Source: Ignisphaera aggregans
Lineage (GTDB): Archaea; Thermoproteota; Thermoprotei_A; Sulfolobales; Ignisphaeraceae
Assembly: GCA_015662595.1 (NCBI GenBank)
Contig: DQTV01000037.1
Location: 1 to 43,757 of the forward strand
Length of the DNA stretch: 43,757 bases
Direction: 5' to 3'
The notes under the pieces are model-generated. The model did no database searches. It saw only the letters and a program-made list of their open reading frames with translations, and was not told where the DNA came from. A program made the translations under genes and the position numbers. Shown here one piece after another: positions 16,365 through 24,479 of this stretch; within the stretch, counting starts at the first letter, position 1; each line of letters begins with the position of its first letter.

Positions 16365-16413
16365 ATGATGAGTCCGGCAGGATCGGATTGATGAAGATAA
16401 TTCCATGGTCTGA
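16365..16413 (+). ncRNA. C/D box sRNA candidate 5, guide to the 5' end of 16S rRNA
   Basis: C ATGATGA (16365-16371), 12-base guide GTCCGGCAGGAT, D' CGGA (16384-16387), C' TTGATGA (16388-16394), 15-base guide AGATAATTCCATGGT, D CTGA (16410-16413). The first guide plus the next base (GTCCGGCAGGATC) is fully complementary to GATCCTGCCGGAC, the conserved 5' end of archaeal 16S rRNA. By the five-bases-from-box rule the methylated base would be the U of GATCCUGCC, about U20 in E. coli numbering. D' departs from CTGA by one base and abuts C'. TTAAAAG at 16311-16317 is a possible promoter. Confidence 0.72.
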
Positions 16414-16471
16414 TCAGCTGGTTGATCTCTCTTCATCCCTTAGCTAGGTACGTGATCACCTCCCTCATCAT
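16414..16471 (-). ncRNA. Weak C/D box sRNA candidate 6, convergent with candidate 5
   Basis: Minus strand: C ATGATGA (16465-16471), a long first guide that includes GGAGGTGATC, a poor D' (CTAA or CTAG), C' GGGATGA (16433-16439), 15-base guide AGAGAGATCAACCAG, D CTGA (16414-16417). The second guide pairs with CTGGTTGATC at the 16S 5' end, and the first contains the complement of the 16S 3' end GATCACCTCC. The D' weakness makes it uncertain. Confidence 0.33.
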
Positions 16472-16880
16472 CTACTACAGATCTCCACATCACAGCTACT
16501 AAATCTATAATATCGTTATGTCCTGGCCAAGGATGTTAATGCTGATGTATATATCGATATGAGAAAACCGATACCGATACTTAAAGCCTAAGGATCCCTC
16601 CCTACAGATGATTATACCATGCTCCAAAGTAGAGATGGAGCTGCTATGTAATGCAGAGAGTGCAAAGGTGTAGATAAAGACTTCTAGAGCCATAGGGTGT
16701 ATAAATTTAGATTTCTGAATATGGATGTGGTAGAAGATGTATTCAAGTGCATAGCAGGAGTTGCAAAGCTCTAAATGCTGAAGGTTCATCTTCATCTCCT
16801 TAGCATAGTGTAGTAAGCAATGCTCAACAATGGGCTTTCTAAGATCAGGTTAAGTGAGTTTAGATAGCTATAGCAATTCA
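16472..16880. other. No clear gene; possible decayed coding sequence
   Basis: Low GC, many stops. Short plus-strand stretches in one frame (CRECKGVDKDF, KFRFLNMDVVEDVFKCIAGVAKL) look protein-like but are separated by stops. A minus-strand frame at 16505-16795 has unusual composition (many Ile, His, Tyr) and no recognisable motif; I treat it as chance. Confidence 0.3.
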
Positions 16881-17012
16881 ATGGATTTAGACATTGAGCA
16901 GTATGTTCGAAACTCACTTCGTTACAGTCTAGGGTTAGAGGTTAAGGGATCGCACAGTGCAATGCTCCTAGCTCTAGACCTCATCTATACGGTTTGTAAG
17001 CTAATTTCCTGA
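16881..17012 (+). CDS. Possible 43-residue protein or gene remnant
   Basis: An ATG frame reading MDLDIEQYVRNSLRYSLGLE and continuing to CKLIS. It looks helical and amphipathic, like the end of a HEPN- or PaREP1-type helical protein, but no diagnostic motif is present and there is no clear ribosome binding site. It may be the tail of the decayed sequence upstream. Confidence 0.22.
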   Translation: MDLDIEQYVRNSLRYSLGLEVKGSHSAMLLALDLIYTVCKLIS

Positions 17013-17036
17013 TCAAAACATAAAGCTGATACTGCT

Positions 17037-18257
17037 TTATTCCATAGATGCAGATCTTTCACTACGTTTATAGAGATACAGTTTCTGCGGGTTTGTTAAA
17101 CCCACAACCAGCTTTACGTTGTCTTGTTGTGCGTATGCCTGCAATAGAATGTGGAACCTCCTTATCGCCGACGCCTCGATCCTAACGAACCTGTCCACGA
17201 GGTCTATGGGTGTCGGGACAGCGTTGTGCGACGTGTCCGAGATGGCGTAGGAGACGACCTCCTCAACCCTCGAGCTCGGGTATATATCGAGGCGGATGGC
17301 CTGGGGGTAGACGAGGTCCTGCGAAGGCATGTAGTAGACCACAGCCGTGTCCCTCATATAGCTACACAGGCGCTGCGGTAGCTCGCCCAGCGCTCCGCGA
17401 CAGCTCTCCTCAAGTATGTTCACAAGCCTCTTCTGGCCCCGTAGCCTGAGGCTCTCTATCAGGAGGGTGTAGAAGTCTCCCACAACCGTGTACTCACCGG
17501 GCCTTAGAACGAAGCTCATGAGGGTCTTGTCGTTGCTTCTGCGGAGAGCCTCCGCAGCTCCGAGCAGTCCCGCGTCCACGAGCTTTCTGTATAGGAACCT
17601 GCTGCTGACGCGCTTAACGACACCAACAACGGGCTTCTCCAGGTCGTGCGCATCGTCCAGCAGGTTTATCAGTGCCGCTGATACGTAGTGAGCGAGCTCC
17701 CTCCCATAGGCCTCCCTACTGTGTCGAAGCGGGTCGGCGAGGCCCCTGGGGTCGTAGAACTGTGGAAGCGTTGCTCCGGGGAAGAGGGGTCCGTCGATGA
17801 GGACCAGGTCGACGAAGCTGTGGTTGATAAGCTCCCTCCTGGCGGTGACGAACTCGAGCACCTTGGCCTTGAGCTCGACGCTTAGGCTGAACCTCTCCTC
17901 GTGCTCCCCCACGCTGCGTCGTAGAGATGCGTACTTAATGCCGTAGAACCCAGGGTGCTGAGGTACGGCAACTATGTAGCCCGTGACGATTATCGCCATG
18001 AGGCCCGAGACCAGCTCTAGCGGGGGCTTGGACCACGTACTGTCTACAGCTAGAACAGCCACGTAGTCATCTCCTCGCTCAGCGCGCCGAATGCTGAAGA
18101 GACTGCGTAGTCTGTCGCGGCTCTGCACTATGGGCTTGACCACGTTCCTGTCTAGCCAGTCAAGAGCTTTCTTAGCGAGACGCGAGAGCATTAGGGTTAG
18201 CTCTGGGTTCTCCTCCTCTAGCTCGATATCCGCAGAGGGTAGCCACTCCTCATACAA
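17037..18257 (-). CDS. nurA: NurA-family nuclease
   Basis: 406 residues. A NurA domain begins near residue 65 with VAVLAVDSTWSKPPLELVSG, whose Asp72 is the expected metal-binding residue, and continues with LVLIDGPLFPG (Asp155) and later conserved strands. NurA is a 5'-3' nuclease that works with the HerA translocase in DNA end resection. Its start overlaps the end of herA by 8 bases. At 406 residues it is longer than the usual 330-350. GC content is about 55-60% in sampled lines compared with about 40-45% around it, and the codon choice (GCC, CTC, AGG) differs, pointing to transfer. No mre11 or rad50 is adjacent. Confidence 0.82.
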   Translation of the reverse strand: MYEEWLPSADIELEEENPELTLMLSRLAKKALDWLDRNVVKPIVQSRDRLRSLFSIRRAERGDDYVAVLAVDSTWSKPPLELVSGLMAIIVTGYIVAVPQHPGFYGIKYASLRRSVGEHEERFSLSVELKAKVLEFVTARRELINHSFVDLVLIDGPLFPGATLPQFYDPRGLADPLRHSREAYGRELAHYVSAALINLLDDAHDLEKPVVGVVKRVSSRFLYRKLVDAGLLGAAEALRRSNDKTLMSFVLRPGEYTVVGDFYTLLIESLRLRGQKRLVNILEESCRGALGELPQRLCSYMRDTAVVYYMPSQDLVYPQAIRLDIYPSSRVEEVVSYAISDTSHNAVPTPIDLVDRFVRIEASAIRRFHILLQAYAQQDNVKLVVGLTNPQKLYLYKRSERSASME

Positions 18258-19818
18258 CGTCTCTCACCCTGATTAGCACTGGCTTGCGGAGGGGGTTGGC
18301 AAGCCCCGTGACGAAGAACTCGCGACGACCAAGCATCGGGAGCACGTACTCCATGTACTGAGCGCCCTCAATCCAGTTCCTAAGCTCCTGATAGTCGCTG
18401 TGCGTCTGGAGTCTGGAGAAGAACACTGTGTTTATGTTGCCCCTCACCTCGGGAGCTATATCCACTATCCTCTGGCTCGCTAGAACTATACCGAAAGCCC
18501 ACTTCCTACCCTCACGAGCTGTCCTCGCGATCTCGGTAACGGAGGGCTTGCAGTGAACGCATGCATAGTTATGCGCCTCATCCACCACCACAACCAGGTT
18601 AGCTGGCCGGCGCTCCGACTGAACAACGCTCCAAACACTCCTCAGAAACTGGTAGACTATGTATCGCTTCGCTTCGTACTCTAGCTCCGTAGAGAGGTCG
18701 ACAATGACAAGCCTCGACTCTCCGGAGAGAAGAGCGTTGATGATGTTCGTGATCAGAACGCTTCGGGGCGCCAGGTACCGGTCGAAGAACTCCCTCCCCA
18801 CGCGGACCGCTAGAAGGGACTTGTACTTCACTATCGTGTCCTCCCTAGCGTTTATCTCACTCAAATACCTCGGTAGAGCCTGTGAGAAGGAGTCGTAGCT
18901 CCATGAAAATGCACGCTGCTCACACAGCTTAAAGTACTCGTTGACCACCATCTCGAGGTCCATATCTGTCAGCGGCTCATGGTATCGCTTTCCGCGGTTC
19001 CCAGCTCTATCAATAACTTCTGGACGCTTTCTAACTACTTCATCGTATACGTATCTAACGATTGCATAGAATGTCTTATCCTCGTGATATCCCGAGAGCC
19101 CCATCTTCTCGTTTAAGAGGCTCGCTATGATTGATGGATCTAGCACTATCCTAGACGCGTCGATCACCGTAGGCTCGACGCCTACCGACTCCCACCGCCT
19201 GGTGTCGGCGTAGTCGACGCCCGTATGGTCGAAGATGAGTATGCTGAAGCTGGTCTTGGTTAAGAGCTCCTCGACAAGGGCCTTCACGAGCCTCGACTTT
19301 CCCGTGCCGGTGGCCCCCAGCACAGCTACGTGGTACACGACCGCCTGTGGATCGAGGTGTATACTCATACCTGAGAACTTGTGTACGCCGACATATAGCC
19401 CCCTAGGGAGCTTCAGTATCTTAGAGAGTCGCTCACCATCTAGTACCGCGTATACATGGCTTCCCGGTCTCGGGATGGCGAAGCTGAGCTCCAGCCCTCC
19501 CTCACGGCTTATCTCACCGAAGATCTCTACGTAGGTACGCATCATCGGAGCCGAGTAGTGCCTACTATGCTCTGGGCTGAAGGTTGTGGGTAGAGCTGAC
19601 CCATCAACAGCTATATCGAGCTTCGTAGACCCCTTTATCACGCCCAGAAACCTCCTGTCCTCGATATAGTCATCGATTATGACTAGCATCTCATCGCGTA
19701 CCTCTGAAATCAGCTCGCGAGAAACTCGTATGGGTGCGAAAGAAGCTCTAGCCCCAGATGTTACGATGCCTATCAGGACTCCAAGATCCTGAGGCTTCCA
19801 GCTCCATGCTAAGTGCAA
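18250..19818 (-). CDS. herA: HerA-family DNA translocase/helicase
   Basis: 522 residues. An N-terminal HAS-barrel (LGVLIGIVTSGARASFAPIRV) precedes the RecA/FtsK-like ATPase with Walker A GATGTGKS (168-175), an Asp-rich strand LIFDHTGVDY, Walker B LVVVVDEAHNYA near 400 and the ASQRIVDIAPEVRGN end motif. It forms hexamers that feed DNA to NurA. The operon with nurA follows the archaeal rule, but both lack the usual mre11-rad50 partners here. Same GC-rich composition as nurA. Confidence 0.88.
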   Translation of the reverse strand: MHLAWSWKPQDLGVLIGIVTSGARASFAPIRVSRELISEVRDEMLVIIDDYIEDRRFLGVIKGSTKLDIAVDGSALPTTFSPEHSRHYSAPMMRTYVEIFGEISREGGLELSFAIPRPGSHVYAVLDGERLSKILKLPRGLYVGVHKFSGMSIHLDPQAVVYHVAVLGATGTGKSRLVKALVEELLTKTSFSILIFDHTGVDYADTRRWESVGVEPTVIDASRIVLDPSIIASLLNEKMGLSGYHEDKTFYAIVRYVYDEVVRKRPEVIDRAGNRGKRYHEPLTDMDLEMVVNEYFKLCEQRAFSWSYDSFSQALPRYLSEINAREDTIVKYKSLLAVRVGREFFDRYLAPRSVLITNIINALLSGESRLVIVDLSTELEYEAKRYIVYQFLRSVWSVVQSERRPANLVVVVDEAHNYACVHCKPSVTEIARTAREGRKWAFGIVLASQRIVDIAPEVRGNINTVFFSRLQTHSDYQELRNWIEGAQYMEYVLPMLGRREFFVTGLANPLRKPVLIRVRDVV

Positions 19819-19854
19819 GGTAGTGCATACCCGTACAGCTTAGGATTGAGAAGC

Positions 19855-19865
19855 CGTTTATATGG
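19855..19865 (-). promoter_or_regulatory. Box A promoter for herA-nurA
   Basis: On the minus strand CCATATAAACG, about 40 bases upstream of the herA start at 19818. It lies in the gap shared with the trm5 end. Confidence 0.45.
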
Positions 19866-19901
19866 CGTGTGTGGGAGGTAACTAAAAGTGCTAAACTGAG
19901 G

Positions 19902-20762
19902 CTAGGGAGTGTATTTCGATACCTTGATATCTAGGACGACATGATACTTCCTAGGTCCTATACTGCGAATGACGTGACCTCCATGTAAATATATTTTGGC
20001 TCCAGTAAAGGGTTCCTGCGTTAATTTTCGCATAGCTTCAGCGATAGCATTCTTCTTTTGTTGTGATTCTACAAAGAGATGAACATGTACAATCCCGTTG
20101 TTTCGAACTACACGTAATGCTAATTGAAAAGCTTTGAGAGCTAGCTCCGGAAGAGGTATAAGAACTCTATCGAAACTATTATCGCTAAGCGACTGAGTCA
20201 CCAAGAAAGCATCTCCGTGAATAACATCGTTTACTTCCTCAACCCCATTCAAAGGAATATTCATTTTCAAGTACGTAACCGCATACTCATTTATATCTAT
20301 AGACAATACGTAGGAGGGTTTTGCGTGTTTAGATATCACTATGCTGTACCCTCCAATACCTGCAAACATATTCAGTATACGTTCACCGTCTTTCACCATC
20401 CGAGCCACGCGAATATGGTCATAGCTTAGAACAGGGGATATGTATACCTTCCTTATGTCAAGTTTAAACACGCAGCCATGCTCACGATACACTGTTTCGC
20501 TTCTATGTTCGCCCGCTAAATGAATATATTCACGAATTCTAAAATCTCCATGGACTGGGGATACAGCTAGCCATACACTCTTAACGTACTTGAGCTCTTT
20601 AAGTAACGCCTCGGCTATAGGTTTAAACACCTCAACATCCACATCAAAAGGCTTTCTCAGAATTGCGATGTCACCTATTATCTCAACTCTCTTCCATAGC
20701 TTGTTTGCAAGTTCATCGCCAAAAATTTTCTTAGCCAATCTTCTGAGTATAGGCTCACCCAT
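19902..20762 (-). CDS. trm5: tRNA (guanine-N1)-methyltransferase, Trm5 family
   Basis: 286 residues from the ATG at 20762. The middle holds the SAM-binding part ILNMFAGIGGYSIVISKHA, SIDINEYAVTYLKMNI and DAFLV; the catalytic-site motif reads DRVLIPLPE where most Trm5 have DRVIMNLP. The protein methylates G37 of tRNA and in some archaea also begins wyosine synthesis (Trm5a/Taw22). The N-terminal small domain found in full-length Trm5b is absent or reduced, so this may be the shorter type. GGTG lies 8 bases upstream of the chosen ATG; a GTG five codons earlier is the alternative. Confidence 0.82.
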   Translation of the reverse strand: MGEPILRRLAKKIFGDELANKLWKRVEIIGDIAILRKPFDVDVEVFKPIAEALLKELKYVKSVWLAVSPVHGDFRIREYIHLAGEHRSETVYREHGCVFKLDIRKVYISPVLSYDHIRVARMVKDGERILNMFAGIGGYSIVISKHAKPSYVLSIDINEYAVTYLKMNIPLNGVEEVNDVIHGDAFLVTQSLSDNSFDRVLIPLPELALKAFQLALRVVRNNGIVHVHLFVESQQKKNAIAEAMRKLTQEPFTGAKIYLHGGHVIRSIGPRKYHVVLDIKVSKYTP

Positions 20763-20860
20763 TAACGCTGCACCCACTACTCGCAGTTACGATGCATAGC
20801 GACATAATCACTCCATATTACTCCGAACCTAGGTAGAGCGTAGGGAGCACCGAACTCTAC

Positions 20861-20911
20861 ATGATGAGGTTTACGCCATGCTGAATCGTGATGTTAGCCC
20901 GTCCCCACTGA
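20861..20911 (+). ncRNA. C/D box sRNA candidate 7
   Basis: C ATGATGA (20861-20867), 13-base guide GGTTTACGCCATG, D' CTGA (20881-20884), spacer ATC, C' GTGATGT (20888-20894), 13-base guide TAGCCCGTCCCCA, D CTGA (20908-20911). Nearly ideal. It ends one base before the stop codon of the zinc-ribbon gene on the other strand. Target not identified. Confidence 0.8.
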
Positions 20912-21052
20912 TTACCAAGCAGGTCTCTTACACGCCGTACCTCGACGTCTACACACTAAACAGCATTCAGGACATATAAACACACTACTATGATATGTAC
21001 ACGACTTTACCGGTAGGTACTTTCCACAGATATCACATCTTAGCCAATACAT
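20912..21052 (-). CDS. 46-residue zinc-ribbon protein
   Basis: The frame begins MYWLRCDICGKYLP and continues with SCTYHSSVFICPECCLVC and ends CKRPAW. CDIC and CPEC/CLVC pairs could bind one or two zinc ions. Such mini-proteins are common in archaea and often missed because of their size; the function is unknown. ATG at 21052. tRNA-Tyr is upstream on the same strand, and sRNA 7 abuts the 3' end on the other strand. Confidence 0.65.
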   Translation of the reverse strand: MYWLRCDICGKYLPVKSCTYHSSVFICPECCLVCRRRGTACKRPAW

Positions 21053-21153
21053 TGTCAATATCTCAACCATATACACACTTCGATATCGCTACCTGATTAA
21101 ACAGCTATTCTCAATACATAGATCGTAGGTCTACTGGATGAGAAGGAGTATGG

Positions 21154-21241
21154 TCCCGCCGGGGGGATTCGAACCCCCGACCACCCGGTGTCTACGCCCG
21201 CCCCACTACAGCCGGGCGCTCTGCCGCTGAGCTACGGCGGG
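21154..21241 (-). tRNA. tRNA-Tyr (anticodon GTA) with 16-base intron
   Basis: Minus strand: acceptor CCCGCCG/CGGCGGG, D arm GCTC-AGCGGCA-GAGC, anticodon stem CCCGG/CCGGG, T arm GGGGG-TTCGAAT-CCCCC, discriminator A, encoded CCA (21151-21153). The anticodon loop reads CTGTAG, then an intron of 16 bases (about 21190-21205, TGGGGCGGGCGTAGAC), then A. The intron is at the canonical place between 37 and 38, so it needs the archaeal splicing endonuclease. Confidence 0.93.
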
Positions 21242-21314
21242 TTCCTAAATATGCCCAATCCAAATAGTTACTAGATGGCCTAGGGGATATGAGCTTTTCG
21301 CGCCCAACAACACC

Positions 21315-21322
21315 CTTTATAG
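21315..21322 (+). promoter_or_regulatory. Box A promoter for pilus platform gene
   Basis: CTTTATAG about 25-32 bases before the TTG start at 21347, with AGGGAG at 21336-21341. Confidence 0.4.
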
Positions 21323-21346
21323 TTCATGCGTTAATAGGGAGCGTAG

Positions 21347-23089
21347 TTGAAGTGGCGATACCTCTACTCTTTAGAGGGATTAGGAGGCCTATGGATTTCC
21401 CTCGCCATTCTAATCATAGAGACTCTGATAATAGTTTTGAAATCGCCCCTACGCACAATGACACCACAGAGCCTGTCTGTACCTACGCCTCAGACGCTTG
21501 CATTATTCATGTATCTCGTCAGCGTGTTCGCCATACCAGCACTCTTTGCGTGGCGTACTAACATCTCTAAAGAGCTTGCTAATATTCAACGACGCTACGC
21601 TCCAAAAGCACTGATTCCGGTGAGAATCTCCGAACTTAAGAAGAAGATAGGTTTGATACTTATTTCGATTCCCTTGTCTGTGCTATTTACACTAGTAGGA
21701 CTAATCTACGGTGTGAGCTATCTGTGTCTGCTATCGCTTATACCAGTGGCCATCTTGACATCCATAATCCTTAGACCCTATCTCGCCATCTACAAACATA
21801 GAATGGAATTAGATCATGAGCTTTGTTGGTTCTTGGTACTGCTAATAATTGCAGAGAGCGTTGGTGCTGGATGGAAGTACCTATCACGTAGGCTGATAGA
21901 GAGTAGGATACTTCCAGCTACTGCACGTGAGCTTGAGGTTATAGATAGAGATGCGAGGATATACTTTCCATCGCATATAGATGCCATGTTACATAGGTCA
22001 AGTCTTACCCCTAACGAACGCTTTGGACGATTGTTAGCAGGCTATGCATCGAGACTCAGGGAGGGAAGTAACGTGCTATCATGGCTATATTCATGGTTAC
22101 GTGAAGAGTTTGTACGGCTTGAGTTTAACTATAGACTATTTGCTGAACGTATAGCATCTCTCATAGGTCAGATGGGCTTAGCGATATATGCGATACTTCC
22201 ACTAATATCAATTAGCATGGCATCGATTACAGGACTAAATATCGTCACCTACGTCGTAATCCTTGCAACCCCGCTCCTAACTATGATAGCATACGTGCTC
22301 AGACCACGTACTTTGGATAGGGTGAGCCTAACCCCATCAATTATCAGCTTTACACTGCTGATATTTATCGCAATTCTCTTGTATAAACTTGTAGGTCCAC
22401 TAAGTCTCGTACTTGGATGGTGTTTAGCACTCATACCATCGCTTCAGCTATACGCAAGAGTTAAGGAATGCGAAGCTCTACAGGTGGAAAGTTTAGAGTT
22501 TTTACGTGAAATAATAGAGTTGAAGCGGTGTGGATATAGCATAGCAGCAGCTTTTCAATACATCGCAAAAATGCCTACTTATAGCTCTTCACTTAGGAAG
22601 TACCTAACGAAAATAGTTCAGTTGATAGAGTTGGGCATACCATTGACACACATAGCTACACTCATTAAGACTCCAAGTTTTGTATTGAGATACACACTCT
22701 TCAGTCTAGGCCTCATACATGAATGTGGGGGAGGCAGTATTGAAGCTATTCAACATCTTTACGAGTCGCTTAAACACATGCATATGCTGATTGGTAATGC
22801 TAAAAGAGTATCTCTATTCTTCGATATCTTTGCAATCATAAACACCATAATAGTTGCGATAATAAGTAGGTTGATTATCAGACTGAGTTCCGTAGGTCTA
22901 ACACTTGCTTACAGCTTCCCGCTCATGACATTACCTGAAGTGAGTTCAACAACCATATCACTTGTGTTACTGATCTCTGCCTTGGGTTACAGCGTGGTGT
23001 CCACCACGGTAAGAAGAGGTATCCCATTGATTGAACCTAGACAAGGCATATTCTTAGGGATAGCCGCTGTCATGTCAACTCTTGTATAA
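21347..23089 (+). CDS. Type II/IV secretion F-domain platform protein (PilC/TadC/FlaJ-like)
   Basis: 580 residues, TTG start with AGGGAG upstream. About nine to ten membrane segments flank two cytoplasmic helical domains. The second domain (ESLEFLREIIELKRCGYSIAAAFQYIAKM...LIELGIPLTHIATLI...LGLIHECGGGSIEAIQHLYESL) is a clear T2SSF-type domain; the first (ELDHELCWFLVLLIIAESVGAGWKYLSRRLIES) is its repeat. These proteins are the inner-membrane base of archaeal type IV pili and the archaellum. A pilin gene follows 41 bases downstream. No secretion ATPase is in the window, so that partner must be encoded elsewhere. Confidence 0.75.
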   Translation: MKWRYLYSLEGLGGLWISLAILIIETLIIVLKSPLRTMTPQSLSVPTPQTLALFMYLVSVFAIPALFAWRTNISKELANIQRRYAPKALIPVRISELKKKIGLILISIPLSVLFTLVGLIYGVSYLCLLSLIPVAILTSIILRPYLAIYKHRMELDHELCWFLVLLIIAESVGAGWKYLSRRLIESRILPATARELEVIDRDARIYFPSHIDAMLHRSSLTPNERFGRLLAGYASRLREGSNVLSWLYSWLREEFVRLEFNYRLFAERIASLIGQMGLAIYAILPLISISMASITGLNIVTYVVILATPLLTMIAYVLRPRTLDRVSLTPSIISFTLLIFIAILLYKLVGPLSLVLGWCLALIPSLQLYARVKECEALQVESLEFLREIIELKRCGYSIAAAFQYIAKMPTYSSSLRKYLTKIVQLIELGIPLTHIATLIKTPSFVLRYTLFSLGLIHECGGGSIEAIQHLYESLKHMHMLIGNAKRVSLFFDIFAIINTIIVAIISRLIIRLSSVGLTLAYSFPLMTLPEVSSTTISLVLLISALGYSVVSTTVRRGIPLIEPRQGIFLGIAAVMSTLV

Positions 23090-23130
23090 AGTTTCACAAT
23101 ATAAGGCTTAGCATATACTGGGAGCTAAGT

Positions 23131-23607
23131 ATGTTGGGAACATCGAGATATAACACGAGAAGGGGTATGAGCGAACTACTAGCGATTGTGATCGGAGTGC
23201 TTATCACTATCGGTGTCGGGGTCGCGCTATTTACAGCAATCCCAAAGCTTATCACAACCAATATACAAAGCTCACGAGTTGCACTAGATCTCTATGCATC
23301 CATGGTCAATAACAGTGCGGCAGCCATCACAGTGACGCTGAAGAACTTAGGACAGATAGATATAGATGGAGTAGAGGTTCTGAGCATCGAAGTGAACGGC
23401 AATAGAGTTACATCTGCAACAATAATCTGTCCTGACGGTAAGCAAACAACATTGAATTCAAAAATAGATATTAAGCTTCCACCCGGAATGCAGACATCGT
23501 TTGTAGTCTACATCAAAAGTCCGTACATAAGGGTAGGGGCTAAAATAACAATGGTAGTAAAGGCAGGTAATGTTGTAGTACATGGCACTACAACTGTCAT
23601 GCCCTAA
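23131..23607 (+). CDS. Archaeal type IV pilin-like protein
   Basis: 158 residues. A basic leader RRGMSE precedes the hydrophobic stretch LLAIVIGVLITIGVGVALFTAI, the N-terminal helix of archaeal pilins, which is normally cut just before the helix by a prepilin peptidase after a Gly/Ala. The rest is beta-rich with many Val/Thr/Asn (ITVTLKNLGQIDIDGVEVLSIEV), fitting an extracellular immunoglobulin-like pilin head. GGGAG lies 7 bases before the ATG. The preceding platform-protein gene is on the same strand, so the two probably form a pilus operon. Confidence 0.72.
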   Translation: MLGTSRYNTRRGMSELLAIVIGVLITIGVGVALFTAIPKLITTNIQSSRVALDLYASMVNNSAAAITVTLKNLGQIDIDGVEVLSIEVNGNRVTSATIICPDGKQTTLNSKIDIKLPPGMQTSFVVYIKSPYIRVGAKITMVVKAGNVVVHGTTTVMP

Positions 23608-23629
23608 TCTCTAGAGCATTAAACGTGCC

Positions 23630-24205
23630 CTAATACTCATAAATTTTTTCTATGGCTTTACAGAACTCTCTATATAGCTCGTTGTCTATTGCTACAAGCA
23701 GGATCCTCTTTAACGCTGTTTTATGCTCCTTCACGAATTCGACGATCGTCTTGACCATAACTCTAGCCGCTTCACTATATGGTACACCGCCAGCTCCCGT
23801 ACCCATTCCGGGAAAGGCTATTGAAGTTAGGGAGAGCTCACCAGCTTTTCTCAAAGCTGCAAGCACTGCCTTAGCTACGTTACTAGACTCTATTCTCATT
23901 GCAGGTCTCTCCATAGTCGGGGCATGGATTACGTACTTAGCTGGCAACTTACCAGCACGTGTAACTATAGCTTTGCCTACCTCTACTGGTGCGTACTGTC
24001 TAGCCTCACGCTCAATCTCTTCACCACCCTTACGTTTAATTGCAGCTGCAACACCGCCACCCATAATCATTAAGCTATTAGCGGGATTCACAATAGCATC
24101 CACACTCAACTCCGTTATGTCTCCAAGTACGGCCTCTATCACAGTTCCATCAACTTCAGCCACACACTTATCTGTATCACCACGCTGAACTCGATTCTCC
24201 CGCAA
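23630..24205 (-). CDS. Macrodomain (ADP-ribose-binding) protein
   Basis: 191 residues. The macrodomain begins VLGDITELSVDAIVNPANSLMIMGGGVAAAIKRKGGEEI, with the two ligand-binding loops (NPANS...GGGVA and AFPGMGTGAGGVPY) intact. The family binds ADP-ribose or hydrolyses its esters such as O-acetyl-ADP-ribose. The first 20 residues (rich in Arg, Asp) precede the domain and may not be part of the mature start; a GTG further inside is possible. It converges with the pilin gene. Confidence 0.88.
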   Translation of the reverse strand: MRENRVQRGDTDKCVAEVDGTVIEAVLGDITELSVDAIVNPANSLMIMGGGVAAAIKRKGGEEIEREARQYAPVEVGKAIVTRAGKLPAKYVIHAPTMERPAMRIESSNVAKAVLAALRKAGELSLTSIAFPGMGTGAGGVPYSEAARVMVKTIVEFVKEHKTALKRILLVAIDNELYREFCKAIEKIYEY

Positions 24206-24239
24206 CTCAACTCACCACACATGCACACTTACTATGTGC

Positions 24240-24289
24240 TCAGGGGGTAGGGGCTTCCTCACATCTTCGGCGTCCTAAAACGTCATCAT
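24240..24289 (-). ncRNA. C/D box sRNA candidate 8
   Basis: Minus strand: C ATGATGA (24283-24289), 12-base guide CGTTTTAGGACG, D' CCGA (24267-24270), spacer AGAT, C' GTGAGGA (24256-24262), 12-base guide AGCCCCTACCCC, D CTGA (24240-24243). The D'-spacer-C' core (CCGAAGATGTGAGGA) is shared with candidate 13 except for one base. Confidence 0.75.
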
Positions 24290-24350
24290 CACACAATCGC
24301 CTACTCAAACCATAGCAATACACAGTACAATAAAGAGCTTTCAATACCGT

Positions 24351-24359
24351 GCCATATAA
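24351..24359 (+). promoter_or_regulatory. Box A candidate upstream of DUF763 gene
   Basis: CATATAAAG, about 120 bases before the ATG at 24480, implying a long leader or an unrecognised short transcript in between. Confidence 0.35.
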
Positions 24360-24479
24360 AGCTGAAGCCCTCTGAAGTATGATGCACAGAGTTTAAAGCA
24401 CCGCAGGATGAATGTTGATTAAGAGGGCTTAGCCAATTACTCCGTTAACAAGATCGATGAAGTACTTTGGGACCTAGTA

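Noticed and set aside
16505-16795. 96-residue minus-strand frame
   Set aside because: Extreme content of Ile, His, Tyr and no motif, no ribosome binding site; likely chance in AT-rich DNA.
17151-17885. Plus-strand frames opposite nurA
   Set aside because: Shadows of the GC-rich minus-strand gene: Arg/Ser/Pro rich without domain-like order.
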